From Spinellus fusiger (taxonomy: Eukaryota; Mucoromycota; Mucoromycetes; Mucorales; Phycomycetaceae): a DNA stretch of 64,000 nucleotides. The first letter of the stretch is position 1. Each line of letters opens with the position of its first letter. Positions 11,151 to 23,092 of this stretch are shown here, one piece after another. Made by a program: the position numbers and the translations under genes. The stretch lies in assembly GCA_025094145.1 (NCBI GenBank), contig JALLLS010000027.1, positions 124,001 through 188,000 on the forward strand, given 5' to 3'. The notes under the pieces were generated by a model. It searched no databases, was not told the DNA's origin, and worked only from the letters and a program-made list of their open reading frames with translations.

Positions 11151-14100
11151 ATTAAAATAAAAGAATATACAATAGAAACTGACTAACATGTCAGACATAA
11201 TAAACATATAATCACCAGATCACAACTGTTGGTTTATATGCCAGACAAAGACAAACAAGTTAAAGAGGGTAGAAGTTATGAAGAACAACAGACAGTGTAA
11301 TTAGCAGGTATTAATATCCGAGCAGAAGAGAACAAAACGAATTTTCACAAGTCACTTGCTTAATCAGAACTACCAAAGTAATGCAGACTACAACAACATT
11401 CTAGAAAGAAAAGAATTCCTTAAAGAACAGTTGCCTAGTTACCCATTGTGCTCAAATCGTGTGTTGTGTTCCTGTTCATGTACCCTCTTTGATTTCCCTA
11501 GACTAGCCTTTGTAATAATACTCTATTTCGTAGTCCCTGCTAGAGACCCAATATCTATACATTTATCTCTCTAGTGGTCCTGTTGATAACCTTAGTACTC
11601 TTTATTACAAATACTTGCATGCCTTTGATTTTAAACACAGATACATAAAAGGGAACTTTTTATTGGGACATAAAAGGAAGGAGATATCACCGCCTAAAAG
11701 CCAGAAATATCTCCTGGTGTGTAGAGCTGGGTGTCTTTGGCTTAGATTCCATAATAGACTTACCCTTTTTTTGTCTTATGCTTATCATAATCATTTTTCA
11801 TTCTCAATGGAAGAGTGGATACACAATAGATCAAGCTATACAGAAATAAAGATCTCTGTTATCAATAGATACTCTATTTTGATTTTTGTTCGGAAAATAG
11901 ATGGCCCGTACTGTTTTACCTTTCTTATCAATGCTACACTAAAAGGATGAAGAAGTATAGAATAAGTAAATAATAAGTAAATAAAACAATTCACAGATGG
12001 CAGATTTGATATTTAAGTTGTTTTATAAATCCAGATATGGATAGAAGCATACCTTTTTTCTTTCTTTCTTTCTATTTCTATTTCTATTTCTCTATGTATT
12101 CATCTTGAAACAATCTTCATTGTCTGATAAAATAAAAATAAAAAGTACTTTCTTTCCATCTATAAAGGATCTGTGACCAATCAACAGATCTTCAGGACTC
12201 TTCTGTTGCTATAAAAGAAAGTATTTTGTTTTTGTTACAGGCTCACTACCAAGTAGATTGATTGATATGAAAACACCTACCCACTATTAGAATGTGGGCT
12301 TCTGCTTGCCTGCACCCTCCCTGATAGGTTGTGTGTATGTAAATAAAATTAAAGGCACTGAATTGCATACAAAAAAGAAAAAAAAAAAGAAAAAAAGAAA
12401 AAGGGCTTTTGAATGCTGCTATTATTTTATGCTGAGAGATACAAGGTAGTTTGGTGAACTGAGTTTATACCAGAGAAATGCATCAAGACATCATGTAGAC
12501 TTATATTCTAAATTAAATTCGTCATTGGTCAATCAATGACAGTGTCCATCTCCATGGAGATGCCTGTTTCCATAACAACTCATTGGCTATCTTAATAAAG
12601 ATTATCTTTGCTATTTTAAAAGAGTAGAAATATCTTTGGAATAGAATATCTGCTATAAAATTAAGGCCAATGTGTTGACTTTTGTTTACTAGAGGTGTGA
12701 TTAAGAGTGAGTCCATGCCCCATTCAAGTAGGTTGATAATGAGAACAGTCAATGTACATATTTTAAAAAGGTTATTCTATCAAAGCACCTAATGATTCGT
12801 CAACACGTATTAGGAATATACTACTAGAATATAGATATTGATTCAGCAGCCAATAGAATACGAATTTATGCTTGGTAAAGAGTCGTGTAAGCTAAACAAG
12901 AAATACAGGGAAAAAGCAAGCACCTAGGCAAATGAATAGAATGTTTTTATAACCCTGGACTTTATCTTGTTATATCAAGCCCTGAAATTGAATGTAGTTT
13001 TTGGATGGGAACAGCATTCAGTGCCAAGATCATTGCAATTGCTTTTACTTTTATGGAGTGTGAGCTAACACAAGGCCCTGATAGGGGTTCCATTGAGTAC
13101 ACAAATATGTCTGAAAAGAGAAGAACACCACCAGTCACCTTTTGCCTAGGAACAGTGGGTGTTTATTCTCTTGCAGGAATGGCATACACTACCATGAGAT
13201 CAATCCACCACTTCTATTGCTAAACTATCCCTTTCTTATCCAATATCACCCGATACAATGTGGTTACTCTCTACAACACCCCCCTCCCCTAAGTAATCAG
13301 GCTATTTCAAATCTCTTATCAAAGCATTCATAACGTGGCAACAATACAAATACATGGGTTAGCAATGAAAATAGAAATCAATGCTAAAGGCTGGATAGTA
13401 TGTTATCAGCAGAAGATAATGATAATGATAATGATAATAGTATAATATAATATAATATAAAAATAAAAATAGCCACCTTAGTAAATGTCTTTTCTTCTTC
13501 TCTTATAGACTCATCTTTATTCATCTATTCTTCTCTCCATATTCAATGACATTACATTGTTTCTTTTCTATTCTTTTTATTTGGAAGATACACCCATAAA
13601 AGAGTACAGTCTGTGTTCTTTATTATTACTATTACTATTATTGGACTATGTATCTACTTAACAATTCCAATCTCTCTCCATAACTTCTTTTCTCCTTGAT
13701 AGACATAGTCATATGAATGAATATCAATGGATATCCATGATCGCCTATAGAGAATAAGTTATGAATGTATTACCAAATGTCTAGTATAAAATGATAATAA
13801 TATAAATAGTAAAATTATCTATAGAGAACACCTATCCATCATAACACTCTATTCTATCTATTCTCTCCATTTTCTCTCTCTTTCTCTCTCATCTCTACTA
13901 AGAATACTACTGTTTTCTTTTTCTGTTTTTTTGTTGGCAGACTTCTCTTTGAACTACTTTCATTAGACCCCATTTTTATCACGTGATATGTACAAGGATG
14001 GAAATTGCCTTCACAGAAACGCTTCTTCACTAGTGCACTGTAAAAAAAACCACCCTTCACTCACTGCCATTTTCTCTCCTTTTCTTCCCTCTTTTCTTCT

Positions 14101-14303
14101 TTCCTTACTTCCCTCTTTTCTCTCTTTCCTCACACCATACCCCCACCCACCCACACATACACACCCACACACACACAAATAACTACACCTAAAGCCTGTT
14201 AAGCTATTACAACTAGAACTATCTCACTGCTCTATCTCTAAACCCTTATTATTTCTTCCTTCTTCCTCTTATTTTACGACCCTTTTTATTCCATCTCAGC
14301 ATA
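11151..14303. other. Gene-poor stretch upstream of the B56 gene
   Basis: No gene recognised over about 3.1 kb. It holds one copy of a dispersed repeat (11611-11726), a gataat-type tandem repeat followed by tataa repeats (13418-13465), and a pyrimidine-rich run just before the B56 gene (14060-14300) that is a plausible core promoter and 5' leader. Open frames at 11356-11574, 11615-11950, 12522-12752 (-) and 13005-13333 show no recognisable motif. Confidence 0.55.
11611..11726 (+). repeat. Dispersed repeat family A, copy 1
   Basis: This segment matches 48953-49068 over about 115 bp. Shared blocks are gattttaaacacag, cataaaaggg, aaaaggaaggagatatcacc and atctcctggtgtgta. The centre contains an inverted repeat, ggagatat...atatctcc. 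Probably a short non-autonomous element or part of a larger decayed transposon. Confidence 0.7.
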
Positions 14304-17130
14304 ATGATGAAAGGAATCAAGGATGTGGTAAGTTCTACTGTCTGTGTGTCTGTCCCCTCCACTCTTACCAGGGCTATTTTCCATACTATCAACACTACAG
14401 CTCTCTAGGAGCAAGTCATCTCATCAAAGTGAGCCAAAGTCCCAGAAGCAGCGGCAATCCACACCACCCACCCAAGGCCCTGTTCGACCCACCATGTCAA
14501 AGAACAAATCCTCATCTACGACACCTGTACAGCAAATAAACAGCACGCCACCTCCACCGTCATCTCACACGCCACCTGCGATAGACCCTAGTATGCCAGA
14601 ACTATTTCCTAATGTAAGCCCACCGAGACATGCAACACCAAGCCGTCTTGAATAGATCCACTCATGACTCCATGACCTATTTCTTCTTTCTTTCTTCTTT
14701 CTTCTTTCTTCTTTCTTCTTTCTTCTTTCTTCTCATGTAGGGAGTGTTACCTCCATCAGCACCCAGATCACCTGTTGGCAGCACTGGAAAAGGCATCAGT
14801 AGACTCCAACCCACACCCAAAGATACTATTCCTGTAGGCAAGACCCCTCGACGCCAACGCTCTTCTCGGTTCAATGTGCAGGAACAAATGGAACTCGAGA
14901 AATACCCCCATTTCAATGGTACACTTGTAGAGAAACTATGTTGGATCAATGTCTCATCTCTTCTTAGAGGTTCCCCCCACACAGCGCCATGAACTGTTTG
15001 TTAGAAAACTAGCACAATGCCAAGTCCTGTTTGACTTTAATGATGCATCTTCTGATCTTAAAGGAAAGGACATTAAACGGCAGGCATTACAGGAGATGCT
15101 GGAGTATGTGGCTACTACCAGGGGGGCTATTGTGGATCCTATCTATCCTGATGCCATTCGTATGGCAAGTCTTTATTTTATTTTATTTTATTTTTATTTA
15201 TTTTATTTTTATTTATTTATTTTATCTATCTATGGGTATTCATGGTCATCTCTATCTATATGAACAGTTTTCTGTTAATCTGTTTAGAACTATTTCACCA
15301 CAATTGGCTACAGGAGGAGTTGCCTATGATCCAGAAGAAGATGAGCCCGTGCTGGAGACAGCTTGGCCTCACTTGCAGCTTGTGTATGAGTTCTTTCTAC
15401 GCTTTGTAGAGTCTCCTGACTTTAATGTGAATATTGCCAAGAAGCACATTGATCAAAAGTTCATTCTTCAGGTAGGTCTACAACAACAAAGGCAATAGAG
15501 AGAGAAGGAGACAATGTCATGCTTACTAACACAAAGAACCCTTTCCTTCATGTCCTGTTTGATGATAGCTACTTGAATTGTTTGATAGTGAGGATCCCCG
15601 TGAACGTGATTTCTTAAAGACAACATTGCACCGGTTGTATGGAAAGTTCCTTAACCTTCGTGCTTTTATACGACGTTCCATCAACAACATTTTCTTCCAG
15701 TTTGTGTATGAGACTGAGAAGTTCAATGGCATTGCTGAATTGTTGGAGATTCTAGGAAGGTACACACTTTGCTTATTATCCAAAAGAGAGAGAGAGAAGG
15801 AATGAAGGGGAGAATACTCACCCCCACACTCTTCTTTCATCTTTATCATTCTGTCTAGTATCATTAATGGATTTGCACTTCCCTTGAAGGAAGAACATAA
15901 AATCTTCTTGAAAAGAGTTCTTATCCCTCTTCATAAACCATCTTCTCTTGCCATGTACCACCCTCAGCTGGCCTACTGTGTTGTACAATTCTTAGAAAAG
16001 GATCCCACATTGACGCCACAAGTAAACATGAGTGCAGGGAGAGAGGGAGAAAAAAAAGACCATACATAGAGCTGACATTGGGTGTCTTTAGGTTGTTTAC
16101 AGTCTACTTCGCTACTGGCCAAAAGTGAACAGTGCAAAAGAAGGCATGTACCTCAATGAATTGGAAGAGGTGTTGGACATTACAGAGGGAATCGAGTTTA
16201 CCAAGTTCATGGTCCCTCTCTTCCAAAGAATAGCGTTGTGTGTTTCTAGCCCTCACTTCCAAGTAAGTCGACTTTCCTCTGTCACTAGAGAGCGAGAGAG
16301 AGGCCATGGCGTTTATTCATTTGTGTGCATGTGCATGTGTGTATAGGTTGCAGAGCGGGCTCTGTATTACTGGAATAACGAATACATTGTGAATCTTATC
16401 CATGACAATGTGGACACTATCATGCCTATTATGTTTCCCCCGCTTTTCAGGAACTCAAAGACACATTGGAATAGGTAAGAGAATTCAACTACAGCCTGGT
16501 TGAGTAGACATGTCTCATGTGTGTATGGGATGGAACAGGTGGATTAATCGAGTGTCTTCTTAGAACAATCCACGGTCTTGTCTATGGGGCATTAAAGGTG
16601 TTTATGGAGACAGATCCAGGTTTATTTGATGAGTGTTCTGAGAAGTATAAACAAGAAGAGAGTCGGTAGGTAAAGAGACCTGTTGGACGATGGGAGGATA
16701 GAATGATGAACATGTATATCCAATAGAAAACAGTCTGTTCATGAAAGAAGAGAGCAACGATGGAAGCATTTGGAGCAGTTAGCTCAAAGTGCAAATACTA
16801 ATGCTCTTGTTATTGATGATACTGTCCAACAAGGTGAGTTCTATTGCGTCCAGTGCCTACCCAGCACCCTTTGCTGATGTTTTTTTTGTATTCTATACTC
16901 TATACCCTATATTACATATTTATATTATTTATTTAATTAGAGCCAAACAGAGCAGACATTAGAGAAAGGGAAGAAAAGGAGCAAGTAGAGGAAGAGGTAA
17001 GTTGGGACTGCTGTGTTGGTGATGATACAAGTGAACTCACTCATCCATGAAGATTCCTCACTACTACCAAGGCTCTACACATGAAAAAAGACTAGCACAG
17101 GACACACCACCTGTGAAAGTGTTCAAGTGA
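14304..17130 (+). CDS. PP2A regulatory subunit B56 (B') family
   Basis: Regulatory B56/B' subunit of protein phosphatase 2A, which sets substrate choice and localisation of the PP2A core enzyme; yeast Rts1 and fission yeast Par1 are the known fungal relatives. Thirteen exons. A 24-nt first exon (14304-14327, MMKGIKDV) is followed by a Ser/Pro/Thr-rich N-terminal region (14401-14613 and 14741-14918), then the conserved HEAT-like core from [18 protein letters not shown] onward. Recognisable core blocks are [98 protein letters not shown] and [10 protein letters not shown]. The acidic, variable C-terminus ends at TGA 17128-17130. One intron (15165-15267) starts with GC instead of GT (ATG|GCAAGT). 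The conserved Met-Phe of the family falls exactly at that junction, which supports it. Function assigned by homology; confidence is high. Confidence 0.93.
15165..15267 (+). other. GC-AG intron in the B56 gene
   Basis: The donor reads ATG|GCAAGT and the acceptor GAACAG|TTTTCT. Splicing here rebuilds the family-conserved stretch [10 protein letters not shown]. No GT donor nearby keeps the frame. The intron body is rich in ttatttta repeats. Confidence 0.8.
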
Positions 17131-17212
17131 ACATGGCAATAATAAAGTGTACACAGCGCCTACTTTTTTTTTATTTATTTTACAACTCTAGAAGATAGTC
17201 AAGTATTATATA

Positions 17213-17306
17213 CTAGACATTTTAATGTCTTTTACATGAAAAAATTCAATAAGATACACTTAATTATTATTTTGGATAGTTTACCTGTAGCATGGGTTTC
17301 CGTCTG
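17213..17306 (-). ncRNA. Candidate Fanzor guide-RNA (omega-RNA-like) tail, copy 1
   Basis: TnpB and Fanzor guide RNAs are generally made from the element's end just past the nuclease gene, with the guide read from flanking DNA. This 94-bp tail lies between the old Fanzor stop and the element boundary, and ends in a perfect palindrome (stem 17215-17221 with 17224-17230, agacatt/aatgtct). The assignment is by position only; no expression or fold was tested. Confidence 0.3.
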
Positions 17307-17846
17307 TTAGTCAACTGAGGCTCCAGCAATAACTGGGGAGGAGAAAGATGGAGATGAACCAATAGATTTGGACCTTTTCTTGGTTTTAGTAGTATCTTTA
17401 TGTTCTCTTTTGTTATATCCACAAAAGCACTATGAGAGGGTACCATTTTCCCTTGGAGACATTAGACTATGTCCAAAGTTCAATGTAGCAGCTAGATCAC
17501 AGTTCCAAACCCTCAATGTCTTGTCTTTCATACAATATTGGTTTGAACACCTATTTGAAGGGAGAAAGATGAGTTTCTTTTTTGGTATAAAATTAAGAAG
17601 AAATGACCTGAGAAGACCATGACATTTAACTTGGAGCATTTTTGTTCGTTGATAGGACATAGGGTTCTTGACATGTTTAAATGTTTCCAAAGGTGAGAAC
17701 TTGCACCCAGGACACAGGCTCGATGTTTTGAATTCATTGATAAGATAGAGTCTGAATCCTTCTTTCTTCAACATCCTCCGCATGTCTTTTCCCTTTATTG
17801 TCATTCTTCTGGTAGGATTCGCACCTGAATAACTTGCTATAGTCAC
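17307..17846 (-). pseudogene. Fanzor (TnpB-like RNA-guided nuclease) C-terminal fragment, copy 1
   Basis: Homologous to the C-terminal third of Fanzor proteins, eukaryotic relatives of TnpB that act as RNA-guided DNA nucleases. Visible in order: an ASYSGAN segment; GKDMRRMLKKEGFRLYLINEFKTSS, whose glutamate in INEF is the RuvC-II position; the zinc ribbon CPGC...CSNQYC; CHGLLRS; and the RuvC-III motif LRVWNCDLAATLNF, whose Asp is kept while the usual Arg of W-N-R-D is Cys. An in-frame TAG (17430-17432) cuts the frame after PRENGTLS. Beyond it the same frame continues with CFCRYNKREHKDTTKTKKR to a TAA at 17307, which resembles the basic tail of intact Fanzors. An AG acceptor (tttctatag) lies just before the frame, so it was probably an internal exon. 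No RuvC-I aspartate was identified upstream. Likely inactive. Confidence 0.78.
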
Positions 17847-19057
17847 CTATAGAAATCAAATACATGTAAGAACCCTAGGTTGATTCTATAAGCACATTGT
17901 GTGTTTTCTTGAATTTATTCGTATCTTGTTGACTGTATAACATCTTTAGTTCAGAAAGAATAGATAGAAATACAATAAGAAAAAGGAAAAGGAAATAAAT
18001 AGTTATTGTATTAGCAACATTGAATAGTGCCAGCTATTATTTATCATCCATTGATGTGATGGTGTCGTTAATAGCTTCTTAGGTCCAAAGGTATTGTTTT
18101 AGTTAACGTACGACTCACACTGCTCTTTTTTTATTCAACCTGTATGTTATTATTTTATTCTAATGATTATTACAGATAGAAGAACTTTAAGGAAATAACC
18201 ACCAAAAGCTACATATACTAATGCAGGCTATTGTAGTTTTATATTATCTCTGAAAAATCCATTCACTGTATTCAAATATACTACAGCTTATCATAGATGC
18301 TTCATCACAAACCATTGATTGTGTAGCTGTTTTTTATGAACTTTTAACTGTTAGTTTCTTGCTGTTTAATACAAGAACTAAGGTAACAGCATTCTGTATG
18401 CTGCTTATTATATCTCTTCTCAGTGTTTCATGGTTATGCTGTATGAGATTTAGGCAACCTTGTTCAATGTTAGTATATACTCTGTACTGATAAAAAGGCT
18501 TTCCAAATAAATGCAAGTGATTTATTTTTCTGTACATCAATCCTAAGCAGTAGTATTTTAGTGTGCTTATCTTGACATTTTGGTCATTGACTGAGCATGT
18601 ATCTCTATTCTAACCTAACTGCACTGTATGAAGAATAAGTACGTAGCTCATAGGATCATGCGACTGATTTATCTCACTCATTCTTTACATTAAGATACCA
18701 TTTCTTGGTCTTATCACAGTGACACCACTTTCTGTTTGGTTTCTATCAGTATTTGGACAGTTGAAATGACTTTTGTGTAAATGACCATATCCATAACAGT
18801 TTGTATATCTATTTTGAAGATGGTCCACTCAAAAGAAGTTATTGGGTATATATTCAGGATAAACATACTTGTTCAAGAAAGTGTTAATACAGTCATACTC
18901 AACTGAATCTAATCATTTTCAAGATAAATATCAGGACGAAATAGATAGAACATATTCAACAGTAAATAAAACACTTTACATTTGATTTAGAATATTCAAA
19001 CTTAAACACAACAAAACTCAATATCTTTAATTATCGAAAATAGAAAAATAATAGGAA

Positions 19058-19783
19058 TTAATATTTTGTATGCCCTCCTTTGGCATCAATGACTGTCTGG
19101 TATCTATCTGTCATACTTTGAATTTATTATTGTGCAAGTTCAATACCAAATCCCTCCTACTCTTCTGCAAGTAGAATATTCAAGATCTCTACATTGTTAA
19201 TAGATACCCTTCTTTCTTCAATTCGTCTTTCTATAGCCCACCAGATGTGTTCAATTGGATTCAAAAAGGGCTTTGTGTAGGTCAGTAATTAAAGCCCCTA
19301 ATCTAATGTGTCTCTTTTCACCATCTAGCATAGACCCCAGTATGACAGCTAGCACTCTTTTATTGTAACAGAAACTCGTTTTTTTTCTTTCTGATACAAT
19401 TCCATGAACCAAGGATGGAACTCACCAACTAAAACAGTGATGTATTCGTCTTAGTTTACAGTGCCATCAACAAAGACTAATGGGCCAAATCCGTCAGCCT
19501 AATGGCAGCTCCAAAACATCACACCATCGCCACCAAACTACATTGTTGGAGCAATAGTATTATAACTATAACGTTCTCTAACAATTTTAATGACATACAT
19601 ATCTCTATCATTCCCTTTCATAATGTATGTTGACTCATCAGACTAAATGATACCTCTCCACTAATCACTCGTCCAATTGATATATTCCTTAGCCCAACAA
19701 AGCTGTTTCTCTTTGTATTTTGCAGTCAAGGCTGCCTTGTGGTCTACAGAAAAGGATACATACTCTAACTGATTGCAGTAGCT
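19058..19783 (-). pseudogene. Tc1/mariner transposase fragment, copy 1
   Basis: The minus strand encodes the C-terminal half of a Tc1-type DDE transposase. Recognisable pieces are SDESTYIMK, VMFWSCH, GPLVFVDGTVN, NPIEHIWWAIERRIEERR, and the typical tail SMTDRYQTVIDAKGGHTKY followed by TAA. Several in-frame stops interrupt it, for example after WSCH and after VDGTVN. The N-terminal DNA-binding half is missing because the element is cut at 19783. Confidence 0.8.
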
Positions 19784-19855
19784 GATAATATTATATATAT
19801 ATATCAAGCTAATCAAAACTAGAAATAAGAAAATAAAGTAGTGATAAAAGGCTGT

Positions 19856-22486
19856 TCATTCAAGTGTCAATCCCAATCTTGCTGCCTTGAAACGAGACAT
19901 TTTCTTTGGAATGGTTTCCTGATCTTGTTCTTTATCTTTGGAGGGCAATGGAAGATCCTCATCAATGACTTTAAACTCTGGCTTTGAGTCAAAGGAAAGT
20001 TCACCCATGGCTGCCAACATCTCCTGTCGTTTGCGCTGATAATCACTCGTAATCTATGGGCCATGGAAGTTCTTAGCCCATATCCTTGCTCATCTCTATT
20101 CTCTCTCTTACCTCTTTCAAGTACATGTCATCTTCCATCTCTTCTATTTCTATAGGCTCAGTCTCTCTCTCCATCACCTTGCCTCTCATCGTAACAGAGT
20201 CCATTTTAGATTTGGCCTTTCCATCCTCTAACCGAGACAAGGGCACCTTTTCATTTTTAAAGGATACAGGCAATATCTCATTATCACTTCCATTGTTAGG
20301 TCTCCATAATGTCTGAGGCACTTTATGAGCAGTACTAATAAGGTCTTTGATATCAATAATACAGGGTTCATTAGGTGTGTTTTCATCTTGAATGCCATCT
20401 TCACTGTCTAATGAAGGATACCCATCCTCATCCATAGCCACTTGTTTCAATTGCTCTTTCTGAAGCACACGGAAGATATCTTCGGGAGATCGAATAGCAT
20501 ATTGGTGCAAAGAAGTCTCCTGTTTAGGTTCTTCTTGTTTGATAGGCTCTTGGTAACTATCTCCCACACGAGTAGAAGGTGATTCTCCTCGTTCATGTTC
20601 ATGCACTACTGTCATGGCATCCCAAGTGACTTTACGTTTTGGTGTGTCTTTGGTGTGTGGGATGGCAGTAGCAGATGCAGTAGCAGATGCAGATGCCTTC
20701 TCCTGCTGTCTGGCTTGTTTGAATTTAGATACCTTCTTGGGTCGACTGGGCTCTACAGAAGGAATCTGTCGGTTGGCTTGGAGTACAGCTGTCTGTTTCT
20801 TCAAATACTCTTTCTCATCCAATTGGTCTTGGTATTCTCTAGCAGCGAGCTGTGCATCAAGGTCTTCTGTGCTAGGCATTGGTTGAGATTGAACAGATGG
20901 GCTGTTGTTCTGCTGCTGTCTTGCCATCATGAATCGAGAGGGAGTCTGTTTTACACTGGTGGCAGGGGATGGTTTGGCTGCAGACTCACTCACTCTGTCA
21001 GGAAGACGTCTTATCTGTTGGGGCGCTACTTTGAATGCAGGTTTCTTTGGTATATTAGCTGAGGTGACGATAGGCAGTAGGTTTGAAGTGTTCTCTTCCT
21101 CTTCCTCTACTGCCGCCGCCGCTGCTTCTTTCTTCTCTTCTTCCTTCTTTTGTTGAAGAGCTTGTTTAAATTTGGATATCTTCTTAGGAACAGGTTCTAC
21201 AGGAGCCACTGCCTGTTCTGTGACTGAATGTTCAAACACATCCTTCAATGCAGCTTCTTCTTCCTCTTCTTCAATGGCAGCAAGATCATCAGCAGGAACT
21301 GTTGTGTCTGTTACTGTTGGTTCTTCATTGTCTTCATTCTCAGAATCCCTTTCTTCAGGGAATCGAGCTTGAGGGTCTTCATGGTAAGTGAAGTTTTCAT
21401 GATCCACAATACCCTCTGTAGCATATTCCTCATCGTCTTCAAAGTGATCAAACACCGAATCAGCCACCTCAGTATCATAATACTCATTCCATTCCTCCTC
21501 CTCCTCCTCCTCCTGTTCCTCATTGGCCATTTCCACTGCTCTTTTTTTCTCTGGTGTGTGTTCATGGAGCGACCCATTCTCTGCCATTTCTGCCTCCTCC
21601 TCCTCCAATCTACGGAGCATATCAAACAATGCCTTGTTCTCCTTTTCTTCCTGTGGAGAAATACTCTTTTTTTCTGGTTTCATGGCATGGTCTCTTTCTT
21701 TTCCTTTTAATGTCTTTGATGGCACCTTTTTTTCGTTCAATGGCAGTGGTTCTCTGATCTCCATGATAGGCAAACCCTCTTCATTCAACTTTTGTGTTGT
21801 TATTGTAAAAAAAAAGAAGAAAAAAGTTAATACTAAAAGAAGAAAGAAAAAGAGGGAGAGAGAGAGTCCTTTACCTCTTGAGTATCTGATGGAAACACAC
21901 CTGCTCTGCTCTCTGACTTTAATTTCATAGCATTTAACTGTGCTTCTACTAATCGATAGTTTTCTTGCACAGCTAAAAGAAGAACGATAATAATAAGAAT
22001 GAAAAAAAAAAGCAGCCGTCAGTTCACTGACTCTGCATACACACTACAAGGATTACCTTGCTTTCGACGTTCAACAATAGCCACTGCCTGTTTTGCTGAT
22101 CTTTCTGCATAATATTGATCTCCTAAATAGACAAGAATTTCATTGGTGTGGATGAATTTTCCAGGCATAAATGCTAATTTCCCCATAGGAATCTATTGTG
22201 AATTGACTTAGCATAATGTTATGGTGGCAGGGGTATTGAGTGAAAGATAGATAATAGTATAGTATAGAAGAGTATAGTATAGAAGAGTATAAAATAAAAC
22301 AACACTCTTTACCATAGCACTATGGGTTGTCTTGTCAGGAAAGGTGCGTAGTTGGTTGGCCAGGGCTTCATAGTCTTCTTGAAAGGACTGCCACTGCCTT
22401 GCTTCTGACTCTAATTGAACCAGACGCTGTCCAATATGAGAAGACCATTGGTGGATTTGTTTTCCAAGTTGCTGTTGAGGGGTCAT
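19856..22486 (-). CDS. URI/Bud27-like unconventional prefoldin
   Basis: Homologue of human URI1 and yeast Bud27, a prefoldin-alpha-type chaperone subunit linked to RNA polymerase assembly and TOR signalling. Five exons (22486-22313, 22192-22057, 21972-21875, 21788-20112, 20053-19856) give exactly 760 residues. The N-terminus is a coiled-coil prefoldin domain starting MTPQQQLGKQIHQWSSHIG. The family signature IPMGKLAFMPGKFIHTNEI, then LVYLGDQYYAERSAKQAV and IVERRK, lies in exons 2-3. The rest is acidic and probably disordered, with Glu runs. It carries three copies of a short basic box: KISKFKQALQQ, KVSKFKQARQQ and KMSRFKAARLG. The last is at the extreme C-terminus, as in Bud27/URI. The start at 22486 is the first ATG of the open frame. 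It is convergent with the B56 gene, with a mobile element between them. Confidence 0.9.
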
Positions 22487-22976
22487 GGTTAACAAAAGAG
22501 AGAGAGAGAAAGAGTGAGAAAATGAGACTCGGGAAAATAAATAACAGGGACTTTAGCTGTCAAGTATAGTCAATAAATAACAAATAGCCGATGGATAGCA
22601 AATAATAAAAGAAGGAAAATACGTCGTATTATGTGCATGGCCTTGATCTTCACAAGCCACCCTATAAAGAGAGCATAAGACTATTTCTTATGATTCTTTC
22701 TGATCCAAGGTACCTACTATTTCCAAAAAAAGGATATTGTTTATAGATGAATTATGCTAAAATGTACAATGTCCTATTCTGATCCCGATGGCCACTCAAT
22801 AGTACAAGACACACAGTCCATGAGCAGTAATAAAGATAAGAGATTGAGATTGAGATTGAGAAAGAGAAAAGAGAACATCGAGGCCTTGCTTAAAATCCAA
22901 TAAACTGGGAATCCTTAATAAGTAGCACAAATATCTCCATGTCTGTACATGTACCACCTATGAATCGTGCCAATTG

Positions 22977-23092
22977 TCGTCTTTGGGTTTAACCAAAGGA
23001 AATCCGGACAGTTCAAAGAGTAAACAAAGTCTGATCTTTATTGATGGGTCTTTCGCCCATCTTTTATACTTTTCTAATTGATACTGTCTACT
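22977..23092 (+). repeat. Dispersed repeat family B, copy 1 (possible LTR fragment)
   Basis: It shares gtcgtctttgggttt at its start and tcttttatacttttctaat at its end with 49215-49325, with weaker matching between. The start forms a small palindrome (ctttgggttt/aaccaaag). The layout suggests a decayed LTR or other terminal repeat; no internal retrotransposon coding sequence is visible. Confidence 0.55.

Larger units (their letters stand above)
17213..19783 (-). mobile_element. Fanzor-mariner element, copy 1 (truncated at transposase side)
   Basis: One of four related elements. From the Fanzor end inward it holds: a terminal palindrome next to CTAG/TA (TA at 17211-17212); a 94-bp non-coding tail; the Fanzor C-terminal frame; an AT-rich 1.2-kb middle containing a 68-codon frame (18334-18540) also present in the other copies; and the C-terminal part of a Tc1/mariner transposase, all on the minus strand. 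Compared with copy 3 the match stops at about 19783, within the transposase, where host sequence (a short ta repeat) takes over. It sits between the 3' ends of two convergent genes: 80 bp after the B56 stop and 73 bp before the URI stop. Confidence 0.8.

Noticed and set aside
17368..17622. 84-codon frame antisense to the Fanzor fragment, present in all four copies
   Set aside because: Repeated only because the elements are repeated. It shows no domain, while the opposite strand has clear Fanzor motifs.
19058..19783. Altered genetic code (TAA/TAG read as Gln)
   Set aside because: Several stops fall at Gln positions in the transposases, but host genes in the window end at TAA, TAG and TGA normally and other stops fall at Trp positions. 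Point-mutation decay explains it better.
21228..21710. Plus-strand 160-codon frame
   Set aside because: It lies wholly opposite the Glu-rich coding exon of the URI-like gene and has the Phe/Leu/Ser composition expected of an antisense shadow.
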